NCBI GenBank assembly: GCA_963803875.1
Contig: CAWDOA010000016.1
Location: 372,001 to 436,000 of the forward strand
From: JABDIY01 sp963803875
GTDB lineage: Bacteria; Actinomycetota; Acidimicrobiia; Acidimicrobiales; SZUA-35
DNA: 64,000 nt
Direction of reading: 5' to 3'
Both the position numbers and the translations under genes were made by a program. The notes beneath the pieces were generated by a model, which was not told the origin of the DNA, made no database searches, and saw nothing but the letters and a program-made list of their open reading frames with translations. Below, piece by piece: positions 19,115 through 27,752 of the stretch (positions within the stretch are counted from its first letter, which is position 1; each line of letters starts with the position of its first letter).

Positions 19115-20533
19115 GTGACGGTTCCCAATGTTCTTGCCGAGCGTTATGCCAGCAACGAGATCAGGGGTGTGTTCGACCCTGTCGAGCGGGTGAAAGCTGA
19201 GCGCCGACTGTGGGTGGCTGTGATGAGGGCCCAGGCTGAGCTTGGACTCGACATCCCGGCCGCCGACATCGCTGCCTACGAGGCGGTAGTGGACCAGGTC
19301 GACCTCGCTAGCATCGCGGCGCGGGAGCGGGTTTCGCGTCACGATGTGAAGGCCAAGATCGACGAGTTCTCGGCCTTGGCCGGTGCAGAGCATGCTCACA
19401 AGGGAATGACCTCGCGGGACCTCACCGAGAATGTTGAGGCGATGCTCACGTTTCGGGCCCTGGAGATCGTCAGCGACAAAGCGGTATCGCTGCTCGCTCG
19501 TTGGGGAGAGCTGGCTGCCCAGCACGCAGCGTTGGCGATCGTTGGGCGCACACACAACGTGCCGGCTCAGCCGACGACGGTCGGCAAACGTATCGCCCAG
19601 TATTCCGAGGAGCTCATGTCGGCGCTGGACGTGCTCGACGCCGCACGAGAACGGTTCGCTATCCGAGGAATCAAGGGGCCGGTCGGGTCTCAACAGGACC
19701 AGCTGGATCTCCTCGAAAGTCCCCAAGCCGTGGACGAGCTCGAAAGCCGAGTTGCGGCCGAACTCGGCGTGCCGAACGTGCTCATCGCCGTTGGCCAAGT
19801 AGCGCCACGGTCCAGGGATTTCGAGGTGGTCTCGTCGTTGGTCCAACTGGCGTCGGGCCCTGCCAACCTGGCGCTTCAGATTCGCCTGATGGCCGGGCAC
19901 GACTTGGCGACCGAAGGTTTCGCAGAGGGTCAGGTTGGGTCGTCGGCAATGCCGCACAAGATGAACAGCAGGTCCTGTGAACGGGTGAACGGTCTACATG
20001 CAATCCTTCGCGGCCACTTGACGATGGCGGCCAATCTCACGGGCGATCAATGGAATGAGGGAGACGTCTCGTGTTCGGTGGTCCGCCGAATCGTGGTGCC
20101 TGATGCGTTCTTCGCCATCGACGGACTCCTGGAAACATCACTATCGATCGCCGCCGGACTCGGTTTCTTCGACCAGGTCATCGATGCCGAACTCCAGCGA
20201 TACCTACCCTTCGTTGCAACGCCAACGTTGCTGGCTCATGGGGTTCGAAACGGACTCGGCCGGGAGGAGGCCCACGAGATCATCAAGGAGCACGCAGTCG
20301 CGGCGGCGTTGGCGATGCGCTCAGGCGAGGGATCGGGCACACTCCTGCTCGACCGTCTCGGCGCCGACCAACGGTTTCCCGGATCTTCCGCTGAGCTTTC
20401 AGCCGCCATCGCTGACCCGAGCGCGTTGCTGGGTCGGGTAGAAGAGCAGATCGCTGCCACGCTCAGACGAATTGACGCCCTGGTCGCCAGCCGTCCCGTT
20501 GCTGCGGGCTACATCGGCTCCCCGATCCTCTAG
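19115..20533 (+). CDS. purB: Adenylosuccinate lyase
   Basis: Fumarase/aspartase-superfamily lyase acting twice in purine synthesis (SAICAR to AICAR; adenylosuccinate to AMP). 472 residues. It has TSRDLTENVEAML, the catalytic-His segment GRTHNVPAQPTT and the superfamily signature GSSAMPHKMNSRSCE. GTG start with AAGGA 10 nt upstream. Intact, unlike nearby purA with which it cooperates. Confidence 0.94.
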   Translation: MTVPNVLAERYASNEIRGVFDPVERVKAERRLWVAVMRAQAELGLDIPAADIAAYEAVVDQVDLASIAARERVSRHDVKAKIDEFSALAGAEHAHKGMTSRDLTENVEAMLTFRALEIVSDKAVSLLARWGELAAQHAALAIVGRTHNVPAQPTTVGKRIAQYSEELMSALDVLDAARERFAIRGIKGPVGSQQDQLDLLESPQAVDELESRVAAELGVPNVLIAVGQVAPRSRDFEVVSSLVQLASGPANLALQIRLMAGHDLATEGFAEGQVGSSAMPHKMNSRSCERVNGLHAILRGHLTMAANLTGDQWNEGDVSCSVVRRIVVPDAFFAIDGLLETSLSIAAGLGFFDQVIDAELQRYLPFVATPTLLAHGVRNGLGREEAHEIIKEHAVAAALAMRSGEGSGTLLLDRLGADQRFPGSSAELSAAIADPSALLGRVEEQIAATLRRIDALVASRPVAAGYIGSPIL

Positions 20534-20551
20534 CACAGCGGCGAAACAGGG

Positions 20552-20579
20552 TTGGGACCTTCGACGACTCTGCTAGCAT
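20552..20579 (+). promoter_or_regulatory. Promoter of the tRNA cluster
   Basis: -35 TTGGGA (20552-20557), 16-nt spacer, extended -10 TGCTAGCAT (TAGCAT at 20574-20579), 14 nt before tRNA-Glu. Confidence 0.6.
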
Positions 20580-20593
20580 GATCCGACCCTCAG

Positions 20594-20666
20594 GCCCCCA
20601 TCGTTCAGCGGCCTAGGACTCCGCCCTTTCACGGCGGCAACACGGGTTCGAATCCCGTTGGGGGTG
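20594..20666 (+). tRNA. tRNA-Glu (anticodon TTC)
   Basis: 73 nt. Acceptor GCCCCCA pairs with TGGGGGT (G1-U72). Anticodon stem CCGCC/GGCGG holds the loop CTTTCAC, giving TTC. T-arm CGGGTTCGAATCCCG is canonical. CCA is not encoded. Confidence 0.95.
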
Positions 20667-20691
20667 CGAACCAGCCTCGGCTGGCCAACAC

Positions 20692-20766
20692 GGTCCCGTA
20701 GTGCAGTCTGGAGTGCACGCCGCCCTGTCAAGGCGGAGGTCGCGGGTTCAAATCTCGTCGGGACCG
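20692..20766 (+). tRNA. tRNA-Asp (anticodon GTC)
   Basis: 75 nt. Acceptor GGTCCCG pairs with CGGGACC, discriminator G. Anticodon loop CTGTCAA between CCGCC and GGCGG gives GTC. T-loop TTCAAAT. It lies 25 nt after tRNA-Glu. Confidence 0.95.
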
Positions 20767-20789
20767 CACACACAGCACGGTGCTCGTGG

Positions 20790-20862
20790 GGTCGGGTAGC
20801 TCAGTTGGCAGAGCGACCGCCTGAAAAGCGGTAGGTCACCGGATCGACGCCGGTCCCGACCA
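20790..20862 (+). tRNA. tRNA-Phe (anticodon GAA)
   Basis: 73 nt. Acceptor GGTCGGG pairs with CCCGACC, discriminator A. Anticodon loop CTGAAAA gives GAA. T-stem ACCGG/CCGGT closes the loop ATCGACG, so position 54 is A instead of the near-universal T. This may be a base error. Confidence 0.93.
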
Positions 20863-20870
20863 CACGAGAC

Positions 20871-20914
20871 CACAGGTCAGCGCCCTCCGGGTGCTGGCCT
20901 GTTGTCGTTTTTCT
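20871..20914 (+). terminator. Terminator of the tRNA cluster
   Basis: Stem ACAGGTCAGC / GCTGGCCTGT (one mismatch) around GCCCTCCGGGT, followed by TGTCGTTTTT. Confidence 0.75.
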
Positions 20915-20978
20915 GCTCACCCGATTCGTCGTCTTGTGTGACGTCGGTTACAGACAGCGGAGTTTGATCGGCTCACAT

Positions 20979-21018
20979 TTGGGTCATCGACTCAGGAGGT
21001 TCTTGGGTCATCGACTCA
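20979..21018 (+). repeat. 16-bp direct repeat upstream of the repeat-protein gene
   Basis: TTGGGTCATCGACTCA at 20979-20994 and again, identically, at 21003-21018, 24 bp start to start. The second copy ends 12 nt before the ATG at 21031. Position and spacing suit a tandem operator, or a small duplication. Confidence 0.65.
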
Positions 21019-21030
21019 AAGAAGAAGCTC

Positions 21031-21928
21031 ATGGCTCTCACATTTCACCTACCAAAGACACATCTGCCTCACGCCGAGGACATTTCCAAACATTCGAACA
21101 TCATCATCGCCGGTCTGCTTGCGGCATCGGTTGGCCTGGCAACGGTGGTCGTTGCCAGGTCGGTGATCGGCGATTCAATGGTAAGCACATCAACCACCGC
21201 AACTGAGATATCGGCGACACCGATTGTGACACCAACCAAAATGGCCGATCGCTTCGGGCCGGCAACAGCGTCGATCAGCGCGGATACTGGTTCTCTCGTC
21301 GACATCGCTCCGCACCGCGCACTTGCTGGCGAAGCTGTGGCCGCCGCCCCGGTCCCGTCGATCACGGCGGATACCGGTGAATTCCTTGGTGCATATGCGA
21401 CTGGAGCGGTCGACACGAGCAGTTCCATGGCTGTCTTCGGCACGGACAACCCGGCAATCGTGGCTTCTTCGCCGGCACCTATTGCGGCTGATACTGGCGA
21501 ATTCCTCGGGGCATTTGCAGGCCGAAGCTGGGCAACTGAGTTCCTCCGGGCTCGTGCAACAGTCCATCGACCAGGCGCTGGCTGAATGGCAAGCAGCAGC
21601 GGCTGAACAACTGAGTGCAGCCGATTTCGTGCAACAGTCAATCAACCAAGCACTGGCTGAACGGCAAGCAGCGGTGGCCGATCACGCCTCGCGGATGACG
21701 CCCACAAACGGCCCGGGATCGAACTCCCTCGACGCCACGAGGGTTGACACCGGTAGCCACATGGCTGCCTTCGGGACAGACAACCCGGCATTCGTGGCCT
21801 CTTCGGTAGCACCTATTGCGGCCGATACTGGCGAATTCCTCGGAGGAGAGGGCCTTGTCGATCCCAGCCCGACCGCTCGTGGTCTTGCTGGTGAACCTGT
21901 ACATGCCTATGCCGACTTCTTCGGCTGA
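21031..21928 (+). CDS. Membrane-anchored or exported repeat protein, unrecognised family, one apparent frameshift
   Basis: About 298 residues after dropping a C at 21523 (FAGEAGQLSSSGLVQQS); uncorrected it stops at 21585. One N-terminal hydrophobic helix (residues about 23-45, IIIAGLLAASVGLATVVVA) suggests a signal-anchor. The rest is built of short repeats. [ST]ADTG is seen four times (ISADTGSLVD, ITADTGEFLG, IAADTGEFLG twice). A longer unit, FGTDNPA[IF]VASS, occurs twice just before IAADTGEFLG. Between them lies a tandem helical repeat, VQQSI[DN]QALAE[WR]QAA, twice. No enzyme motif and no recognised family. ATG preceded by AAAGAAGAAG. A Crp-type regulator follows. Confidence 0.65.
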
Positions 21929-21994
21929 GTGTGAAATCTCTGGTCAGGCAGTACGAATGCGATCACAATGGGGTTTGGAAGGGCTGACCCAAGA

Positions 21995-22621
21995 ATGAAA
22001 CCCTCACTCAGCGAACAGGCATGGACGTGGATCCGGCGGGAGGGCCGCCGGGTCACCTTCGTGCGAGGTGATCACCTGATGCAGCAAGGTGACCCTTCCA
22101 AACACCATGTCTGGGCAATCGCTTCTGGCCAGGTGAAAGCGTTGGCCGAGAGTGCCTCTGGGAATCCAGTCCTGCTGGCGCTGATCGGTCCAGACCAAAC
22201 CCTTGGAGTGCTTTCTGCGTTCGACAGAGGTCCACGAGAATTCACTGCGGTAGCCAGAAACGATGTCATTGCGTGGCGGCTTCCACGCGACAGCTACATG
22301 CGGATGTTGGTCGAATTGCCCGAGGCCGGTGCCGACCAGCTCGAGATGGTAGCAACGCGCTTTCGACTGACGATGCGGATGTGCGTGGGGCGCTCAGATG
22401 ATCTCACGTGCCGTATCAGCCGGAGACTCGAGACGCTGTCGGCCGATTCGGAATGTTCCGAAATCCAGCTGACTCAGAGTGAACTCGCAAGCTGGGTCGG
22501 CGCCAGCCGTGAGGCAACCGTTCGGTGCCTACGACAGCTCAAGAGCTCTGGTGCGATTGCAACTCATAGAGGCGGTATCACCGTGCTCGATGGTGCGGAA
22601 TTGTCGAAGTTTCAGGCGTGA
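21995..22621 (+). CDS. Crp/Fnr-family transcriptional regulator
   Basis: About 208 residues. The N-terminal cyclic-nucleotide-binding-like beta barrel reads FVRGDHLMQQGDPSKHHVWAI and GQVKALAESASGNPVLLALI. The C-terminal winged helix has ELASWVGASREATVRCLRQL. The cNMP-binding Arg/Ser pair of true CAP is not obvious and there is no Cys cluster, so the effector is unknown. Start taken at ATG 21995 (MKPSLSEQ, GGAAGG upstream); ATG 21968 is an alternative. It may control the adjacent repeat-protein gene. Confidence 0.8.
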   Translation: MKPSLSEQAWTWIRREGRRVTFVRGDHLMQQGDPSKHHVWAIASGQVKALAESASGNPVLLALIGPDQTLGVLSAFDRGPREFTAVARNDVIAWRLPRDSYMRMLVELPEAGADQLEMVATRFRLTMRMCVGRSDDLTCRISRRLETLSADSECSEIQLTQSELASWVGASREATVRCLRQLKSSGAIATHRGGITVLDGAELSKFQA

Positions 22622-22706
22622 AATCATTGGCGATAGCGCCATTGTGCTCGACAGCGGTCGAATTGACCTTTGAGCGCGGTCATGATCGGCTTCGTATACT
22701 CTGAAA

Positions 22707-23120
22707 ATGGCCGAGAAACGCAAGCCGATGTCAGAAGACCACAAGGCTGCCTTGAGCATTGGTCGAAATCAGGGTCGAATCGTCCGGAATTATCTCGAAG
22801 GACTTGAAGCGGTAAAGCCGAAACGGGGGCGTAAACGCACTCGGGACACTATTGCCAAGCGACTAGACACAATCGAGGCCGAGCTTCCACAAGCCAAGGC
22901 ACTACAAAAACTCGAGCTGATCCAAGAGCGCCTCGACCTTCGGGACGAGCTCGAAAACGTCGACACAGCCGTGGATATCAGTGCGTTGGAAGAGGCGTTC
23001 ATTGAAGTGGGAAAGGCATACGCACATCGCCGGGGTATTTCCTATGCAGCCTTTCGCGAAATGGGCATCGAAGCCGGTGTTCTCAAACGAGCTGGAATCA
23101 CCAGGGGCCACAAACCGTAG
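22707..23120 (+). CDS. Small basic conserved hypothetical protein
   Basis: 137 residues: KPMSEDHKAALSIGRNQGR, an AT-hook-like basic patch KPKRGRKRTRDTIAKRL, a coiled-coil middle (LQKLELIQERLDLRDELE) and a C-terminal GISYAAFREMGIEAGVLKRA resembling a small helix-extension-helix. I recall similar proteins as widespread uncharacterised actinobacterial proteins. Nucleoid or DNA association is a guess from the basic patch. A TATACT box (22695-22700) sits 6 nt before the ATG, so the message is probably leaderless. Confidence 0.7.
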   Translation: MAEKRKPMSEDHKAALSIGRNQGRIVRNYLEGLEAVKPKRGRKRTRDTIAKRLDTIEAELPQAKALQKLELIQERLDLRDELENVDTAVDISALEEAFIEVGKAYAHRRGISYAAFREMGIEAGVLKRAGITRGHKP

Positions 23121-23157
23121 CCGTGGTTCGGATAGTGAAGGCCGCTGCGATACTGAC

Positions 23158-23598
23158 CTAGAACTGGGCTTCCACGATGTAGTTGAGAAGTAGGCTCAGC
23201 CATTGATACACCGCATAGATCGGCTCCATCTCGGGCGGCGGCACCCAGTCTTCGCTTTCTCCCACATCGAGGTTGGTGCCCAGAACGAGCCGAAGATCAT
23301 TCACCACCCGCATCCATGCCTCGAGGGTCTCGCCATTCACTTCGTCCTCAGTTGCGGATTCGATGACCGTGGTGAGAGAGGTTCGCCGGGCCTCCACCAG
23401 CTCGCCATGGGCCAGAACCTGATACCCGGCGTCCTTGTCCGGATCGTTCGAATACGCCGTCGGAAACAGGCGCTGAAGATTCGGATTGTTCGTTTCGAGT
23501 TCGCCGTCGAGTTGCCGGGCAAGATCGATGACGGTGTCGCGCAGTACGGAGGGGACATCGAAGATGAACCGATCCTCGTCAATGCGCACGATCAGCAT
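23158..23598 (-). CDS. DUF2017 family protein
   Basis: 146 residues, begins MLIVRIDEDRFIFDVPSVLRD and ends YAVYQWLSLLLNYIVEAQF. This family commonly sits next to clpS in actinobacteria, as here (8 bp downstream of clpS). Function unknown, possibly linked to Clp proteolysis through context. Confidence 0.8.
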   Translation of the reverse strand: MLIVRIDEDRFIFDVPSVLRDTVIDLARQLDGELETNNPNLQRLFPTAYSNDPDKDAGYQVLAHGELVEARRTSLTTVIESATEDEVNGETLEAWMRVVNDLRLVLGTNLDVGESEDWVPPPEMEPIYAVYQWLSLLLNYIVEAQF

Positions 23599-23606
23599 GG
23601 GACCAA

Positions 23607-23897
23607 TCAGCCTTCAGTTCGTTCCAGGGTGGCCCACAGGCCGTACGCATGCAGTCTGTGAACGTCGGCCTCGGCTTCGGTCCGAGTCCCGCTACTCACG
23701 ATGGCCCGGCCCTTTTCGTGTACGTCCATCATGAGTTCGGTTGCCTTTTCGAGGCTGAATCCGAACAACTTCTGGAATACCAGGGTCACATACGACATCA
23801 GGTTGATGGGATCGTTCCAGACCAGAACCTGCCACGGATGTTCAGTGTCAACGTCTTCGTCGGTGCTTGACTCGACGATCTCCATCGGCGCCGTCAT
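23607..23897 (-). CDS. clpS: ATP-dependent Clp protease adaptor ClpS
   Basis: 96 residues. The N-degron-binding core is clear: PWQVLVWNDPINLMSYV, LMMDVHEKGRAIVSSGT and AEADVHRLHAYGL. It delivers N-end-rule substrates to ClpAP/ClpCP. ATG at 23897 overlaps the ctaA stop by 4 bp, so translation is probably coupled to ctaA. Confidence 0.93.
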   Translation of the reverse strand: MTAPMEIVESSTDEDVDTEHPWQVLVWNDPINLMSYVTLVFQKLFGFSLEKATELMMDVHEKGRAIVSSGTRTEAEADVHRLHAYGLWATLERTEG

Positions 23898-24790
23898 GCC
23901 GGCATCCCTGGCGCAAGCGTCGGGGCGAACGATTCCGAGAGGGACAACTCGTCCCGTGTCCACAGGAATAGCCACACGGTGGCACACCAAACGGCGATGG
24001 ATCCCACGACATGGAGCTGTACCAGCCATGGAGGGACACCGGTGAAGTACTGGGTGTAACCGATTGCTCCCTGCACCACGGTCGACCCAAGGACGGCTTG
24101 GATTGGAGCACCGAAGCGGCCGCTCCGTTGGAGTTTCAGCGCAACGAACACGGTGACTCCCAAGAACACCCACACGGTCACGCTGTGCAGTTGGGCGACA
24201 GCCGAGAGATCAAATGGGAGACGATCGGCGCGAGCGTCCCCGCTGTTGGGACCGGTCCCGGTGACGATGGTGCCCGTGACCAGAACGGCCAATCCGAGCA
24301 CGAGGTGGATCAGCGCAGTCACGCTGCTCGATCGGTTTGCTGTGGTCGGCCTGTCGCTGTCGGCAGCTCTGTACAGCACGACAGCGTTGGCCAGGATCGC
24401 CATAGAGATGAGGAAATGGGCGGTGACCGAAATCGGGGTGAGCTCGAACAGAACCACGAGAGCTCCCACGAGGATCTGGGCGACGACACCAATGACCAGG
24501 CCCCAGGCGAGAATGATGAGCCTTCGATCCCTGGGCGTTCGCAGATAGGCAGCGAGTACTGCGGCGACAACCGCGGCTGACACCACGCCGGTGAAGAGAC
24601 GGTTGCCGAATTCGACCCACCCGTGGAAACTCCACTCGGGGACGAGCGAGTCTTCGGTGCAGGTGGGCCAGTCGGAACAGCCCAGACCGCTCGAGGTCAG
24701 CCGAACCGCAGCTCCGGAGATGACGATCACGGCAAGCATCACACCTGCCCCGAGGACGATACGTCGGTAGGTGGGGGGCGAAACAGACAC
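23894..24790 (-). CDS. ctaA: Haem A synthase
   Basis: Converts haem O to haem A for the cytochrome oxidase encoded nearby. About 298 residues, eight hydrophobic helices. Family features: GAAVRLTSSGLGCSDWPTC (Cys pair), WVEFGNRLFTG (Glu/His), TAHFLISMAILANA, QLHSVTVWVFLG and QLHVVGSIAVW haem ligands. Start chosen at GTG 24790 because a CATACT/TACTAT box lies 6-8 nt upstream and no Shine-Dalgarno is seen. Divergent from ctaB. Confidence 0.92.
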   Translation of the reverse strand: MSVSPPTYRRIVLGAGVMLAVIVISGAAVRLTSSGLGCSDWPTCTEDSLVPEWSFHGWVEFGNRLFTGVVSAAVVAAVLAAYLRTPRDRRLIILAWGLVIGVVAQILVGALVVLFELTPISVTAHFLISMAILANAVVLYRAADSDRPTTANRSSSVTALIHLVLGLAVLVTGTIVTGTGPNSGDARADRLPFDLSAVAQLHSVTVWVFLGVTVFVALKLQRSGRFGAPIQAVLGSTVVQGAIGYTQYFTGVPPWLVQLHVVGSIAVWCATVWLFLWTRDELSLSESFAPTLAPGMPA

Positions 24791-24964
24791 GAATAAATAG
24801 TATGCGTTTGTGCGCCGACAACCACGGCCGGAGCCAACGGCGGAGCGACCGTTTCCCGCCGTCAAGAGATCGACCGGGGGCCGAACATCACTGCTGTGTG
24901 GATGTGCGGCGCTGGCCGCTTCCTATGGGCTTCGTGCTCGGCGTGCCGGTACGATCAGACGTCA

Positions 24965-25858
24965 ATGTTGACCGCTGCCCCCACTCGATCTCGCGCTGCG
25001 GCGTTTGTGGCTCTCACCAAGCCGCGGATCATCGAGTTGCTGCTCGTTTCCACGGTGCCGGCGATGATCGTGGCCCAGGACGGCCTTCCACCGCTGTGGC
25101 TCATCGTCGCCACCGTCGCAGGTGGAACGCTCTCCGCTGGCGGTGCAAACGCTCTGAACATGTACATAGACCGTGACATCGATGCTGTAATGGACCGGAC
25201 GGCAAATCGACCCCTCGTCACCGGCGAAGTTCGGCCCAACGAGGCGCTGTGGTTCGCGATCGCCATCGAGGCAGTGGCCGTTGTCTTCCTGGCGGTTGTG
25301 GTGAACGTCCTGGCCGCTGCGCTCGCCCTGGCCGCATGCCTGTTCTACGTTTTCGTCTACACCATTTGGTTGAAGCGGACCTCGAAACAGAACATTGTCA
25401 TCGGCGGAGCTGCCGGAGCTGCTCCAGCTCTCATCGGCTGGGCGGCGGTCACAAACTCACTGGGTTGGGCCCCCTGGATCATGTTTTTCATCGTCTTCCT
25501 GTGGACTCCACCACACTTCTGGGCCCTCGCGATCCGTTACCGCGATGACTACGCATCGGTCTCGGTGCCCATGCTGCCCTCCGTCGTTGGCTACAAGAAG
25601 ACGGCGCAGCAGATCGTGATCTACTCGGTGCTGGTGTTCGTAGCCACCCTCATTCTCTGGCCGGTAGCCGGACTGGGCTGGATATATGGGGCCGCCGCGG
25701 TCGTAATCGGCGTCTGGTTCATCTATGGAGCGATCGATTTGCTTCGTGAGACAACCCCCGACGCCATCGACAAGAAGGCCATTCGGTACTTCGCGTTCAG
25801 CCTCACGCATCTCACGGTCGTGTTCGCCGCGATGGCTATCGACCGACTGATCCTCTAG
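24965..25858 (+). CDS. ctaB: Protohaem IX farnesyltransferase (haem O synthase)
   Basis: UbiA-type prenyltransferase making haem O. 297 residues, multiple helices, prenyl-diphosphate motif NMYIDRDIDAVMDRTANRP and the second Asp-rich loop RYRDDYASVSVPMLPS, plus LTKPRIIELLLVSTVPAM at the N-terminus. ATG at 24965 sits 9 nt after a TACGAT box, so probably leaderless. With ctaA and the cox cluster it supplies haem A. Confidence 0.94.
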   Translation: MLTAAPTRSRAAAFVALTKPRIIELLLVSTVPAMIVAQDGLPPLWLIVATVAGGTLSAGGANALNMYIDRDIDAVMDRTANRPLVTGEVRPNEALWFAIAIEAVAVVFLAVVVNVLAAALALAACLFYVFVYTIWLKRTSKQNIVIGGAAGAAPALIGWAAVTNSLGWAPWIMFFIVFLWTPPHFWALAIRYRDDYASVSVPMLPSVVGYKKTAQQIVIYSVLVFVATLILWPVAGLGWIYGAAAVVIGVWFIYGAIDLLRETTPDAIDKKAIRYFAFSLTHLTVVFAAMAIDRLIL

Positions 25859-25870
25859 CCACATGCCAAC

Positions 25871-25904
25871 AACCACACCGTTATCCCATGCGACGGGGTG
25901 GTTT
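25871..25904 (+). terminator. Hairpin after ctaB
   Basis: AACCACACCG and CGGGGTGGTT pair at 9 of 10 positions around TTATCCCATGCGA. Weak T-tract (GTTTC). The remaining ~185 bp to 26091 hold only presumed promoter sequence for the oxidase cluster. Confidence 0.4.
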
Positions 25905-26090
25905 CGGGTCGGCGAGCCATACCTTTTGCACCCTTTGGCACGGTCGTCCTCGGAGAAAGAAATATGACGCTCCGGAAGCAATCTGGGCTGGAAGTTTCTG
26001 AGTTCCCGGCGCCTGGGGATACAGTGTTGCCCGTTCATGCCCGCTGTGCGGTTGGTCGCGCCCGATTCAAGCGTTTGAGGTTCTGTCTTA

Positions 26091-27752
26091 ATGTCCAGTG
26101 AATCAGTTGAAACCGGACTGTTCGATCGAACACTCGGCTCCGGCGACCACAAGACCATCGGTCGACTGTGGATCTTCGGTGGCCTAGTAATGGGACTCGT
26201 CGCCCTCGGTCTGCGTCTTGTAGTGGCACTCGAACAACTCGACACTGGCGAGGTCTCCCTGCTGGAAGACGTCAACGAGTTGGTTCAGATCTGGTCGATG
26301 AGCCGTGATCTGCTCGTCTTTGGCGGCATTGTCGCCGTCCTGATCGGAATCGGAACGTTCATCATCCCGCTCCAGGTCGGTGCCAGCGCCATAGCGTTCC
26401 CCCGCGGCGCAGCGGCAGCCTTCTGGGCCTGGCTGGCTTCGGCTTTCATGCTCATCGCCGCCTATATCGGCAATGGTGGTCCTGGCGGCGGAGTCGAAGA
26501 TTTCGTGGTGCTGTGGGCTTTGGCACTCGGCGGAATGATGGCGTCCACGGTGTGGGCACTCGTCTGCATTGCAACAACGGTCATCGGAGCCAGGGCTCCA
26601 GGGATGCGGCTGGAGATGGTCCCGCTCACGTCGTGGAGCTACTTCGTGTTTGCGCTCCTGGGCATCTTGGCTGTTCCAATTCAGATCGGGCAGCTGGTCA
26701 TCTCGTTCATCGATACCCGTGGCGGCTACCAGTCCCTGGTAGACACCACGAGCCTCGCCGGCGTGATGGACACCATCACCGTTGCTCCGTCGGTGTACTG
26801 GTTGGCCATACCGGCTCTCGGTATTGCGCTCGATGCCATTGCGGTCCACTCGAACCGCCCGCTTCGCTTCCACAGGTCGACGATGGTCGCCATCGGACTC
26901 TTAGCCGTCACTGCCTTTGGCGCCGACGTAACCTCGTTCGGCCGCCGAACCGGCGGGATTGACTTCGACAACGCCTTGCTGGTGATCGCTCTCATCGCAG
27001 GTGTCCTGCCGATTCTCGCCTCGCTTGCACTGGCAGGTGAAAGCCTCAAGGTCGGGAAGCCGACATTCTCGGTTCCGCTCGGCGCCGGCCTGGCTGCCGG
27101 GCTCCTGCTTCTCGGCGGTGCGGTCGTCGCCCTGCTCGGGGCAATCGAGCCAATCGTTGGTTTCATCGTGGACATCAACAACAGGCTGACCGACAGTTCC
27201 GACGTCCCTGACCTGCCCAATTGGCTCGCCCTCAACGGCACAACCTTCAACGCTGGTGTCACCGCATTCGTCGTCGCCGGAGCTCTGCTGGGCTGCCTTG
27301 CCGGAATATCGCACTGGGGTCACAAGATCTGGGGCCACCGGGCCAACGCCGGGCTGGGTCCGTTGGCCATCCTCGCACTCGCCGGTGGTGGAGCAGTCTG
27401 GGGGATCGGCGAGCTCTTTGGCGGACTCGGCGATCAGCCTGCCTTGCCCGCAGTCGCCGACACCGACGGAATCGCCTCGTTCGGCAATCTCCTCGTTCTG
27501 CTGGGTGTCGCCGGTGTTGCCGGTGGGGTTGCCCTCACGCTGGTCATCGCAGCAACCGCCGGACTCACCAGAACCGAGTCCCAGTCGGAGCCGTGGACCG
27601 GAACCACGCTGGAGTGGATGACCGAATCCCCACCGCCGTACGGGAACTTCGCCAGCCAACCATCGGTGTCATCCGCCAATCCATTGCTCGACATGGATCT
27701 CACATCGGAGAACGACGAAGCATCCACCGAACTCGAGGAGGTGTCGGTATGA
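26091..27752 (+). CDS. Cytochrome oxidase subunit I paralogue lacking metal ligands
   Basis: 553 residues, about twelve helices, clearly homologous to the real CoxA encoded downstream (GDHKTIGRLW, FIIPLQVGASAIAFPR, RAPGMRLEMVPLTSWSYF, APSVYWLAIPALGI, and PW...LEW...SPPP..NF at the end). All ligand positions I can align have changed. The haem-a His in MHG is Ser71 (WSMSRDLL). The CuB HPEVY is APSVY (Ala232). The HH pair has no equivalent (VTSFGRRTGG). The HFH pair is GVT (389-391). It should bind neither haem nor copper. It may be a structural, assembly or sensory subunit. Stop overlaps the next start (ATGA). Confidence 0.85.
   Translation: MSSESVETGLFDRTLGSGDHKTIGRLWIFGGLVMGLVALGLRLVVALEQLDTGEVSLLEDVNELVQIWSMSRDLLVFGGIVAVLIGIGTFIIPLQVGASAIAFPRGAAAAFWAWLASAFMLIAAYIGNGGPGGGVEDFVVLWALALGGMMASTVWALVCIATTVIGARAPGMRLEMVPLTSWSYFVFALLGILAVPIQIGQLVISFIDTRGGYQSLVDTTSLAGVMDTITVAPSVYWLAIPALGIALDAIAVHSNRPLRFHRSTMVAIGLLAVTAFGADVTSFGRRTGGIDFDNALLVIALIAGVLPILASLALAGESLKVGKPTFSVPLGAGLAAGLLLLGGAVVALLGAIEPIVGFIVDINNRLTDSSDVPDLPNWLALNGTTFNAGVTAFVVAGALLGCLAGISHWGHKIWGHRANAGLGPLAILALAGGGAVWGIGELFGGLGDQPALPAVADTDGIASFGNLLVLLGVAGVAGGVALTLVIAATAGLTRTESQSEPWTGTTLEWMTESPPPYGNFASQPSVSSANPLLDMDLTSENDEASTELEEVSV

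Noticed and set aside
20580..23120. tRNA-associated integrative element
   Set aside because: No integrase, no direct repeat of a tRNA 3' end and no mobility genes were found; the region is only called accessory-looking.
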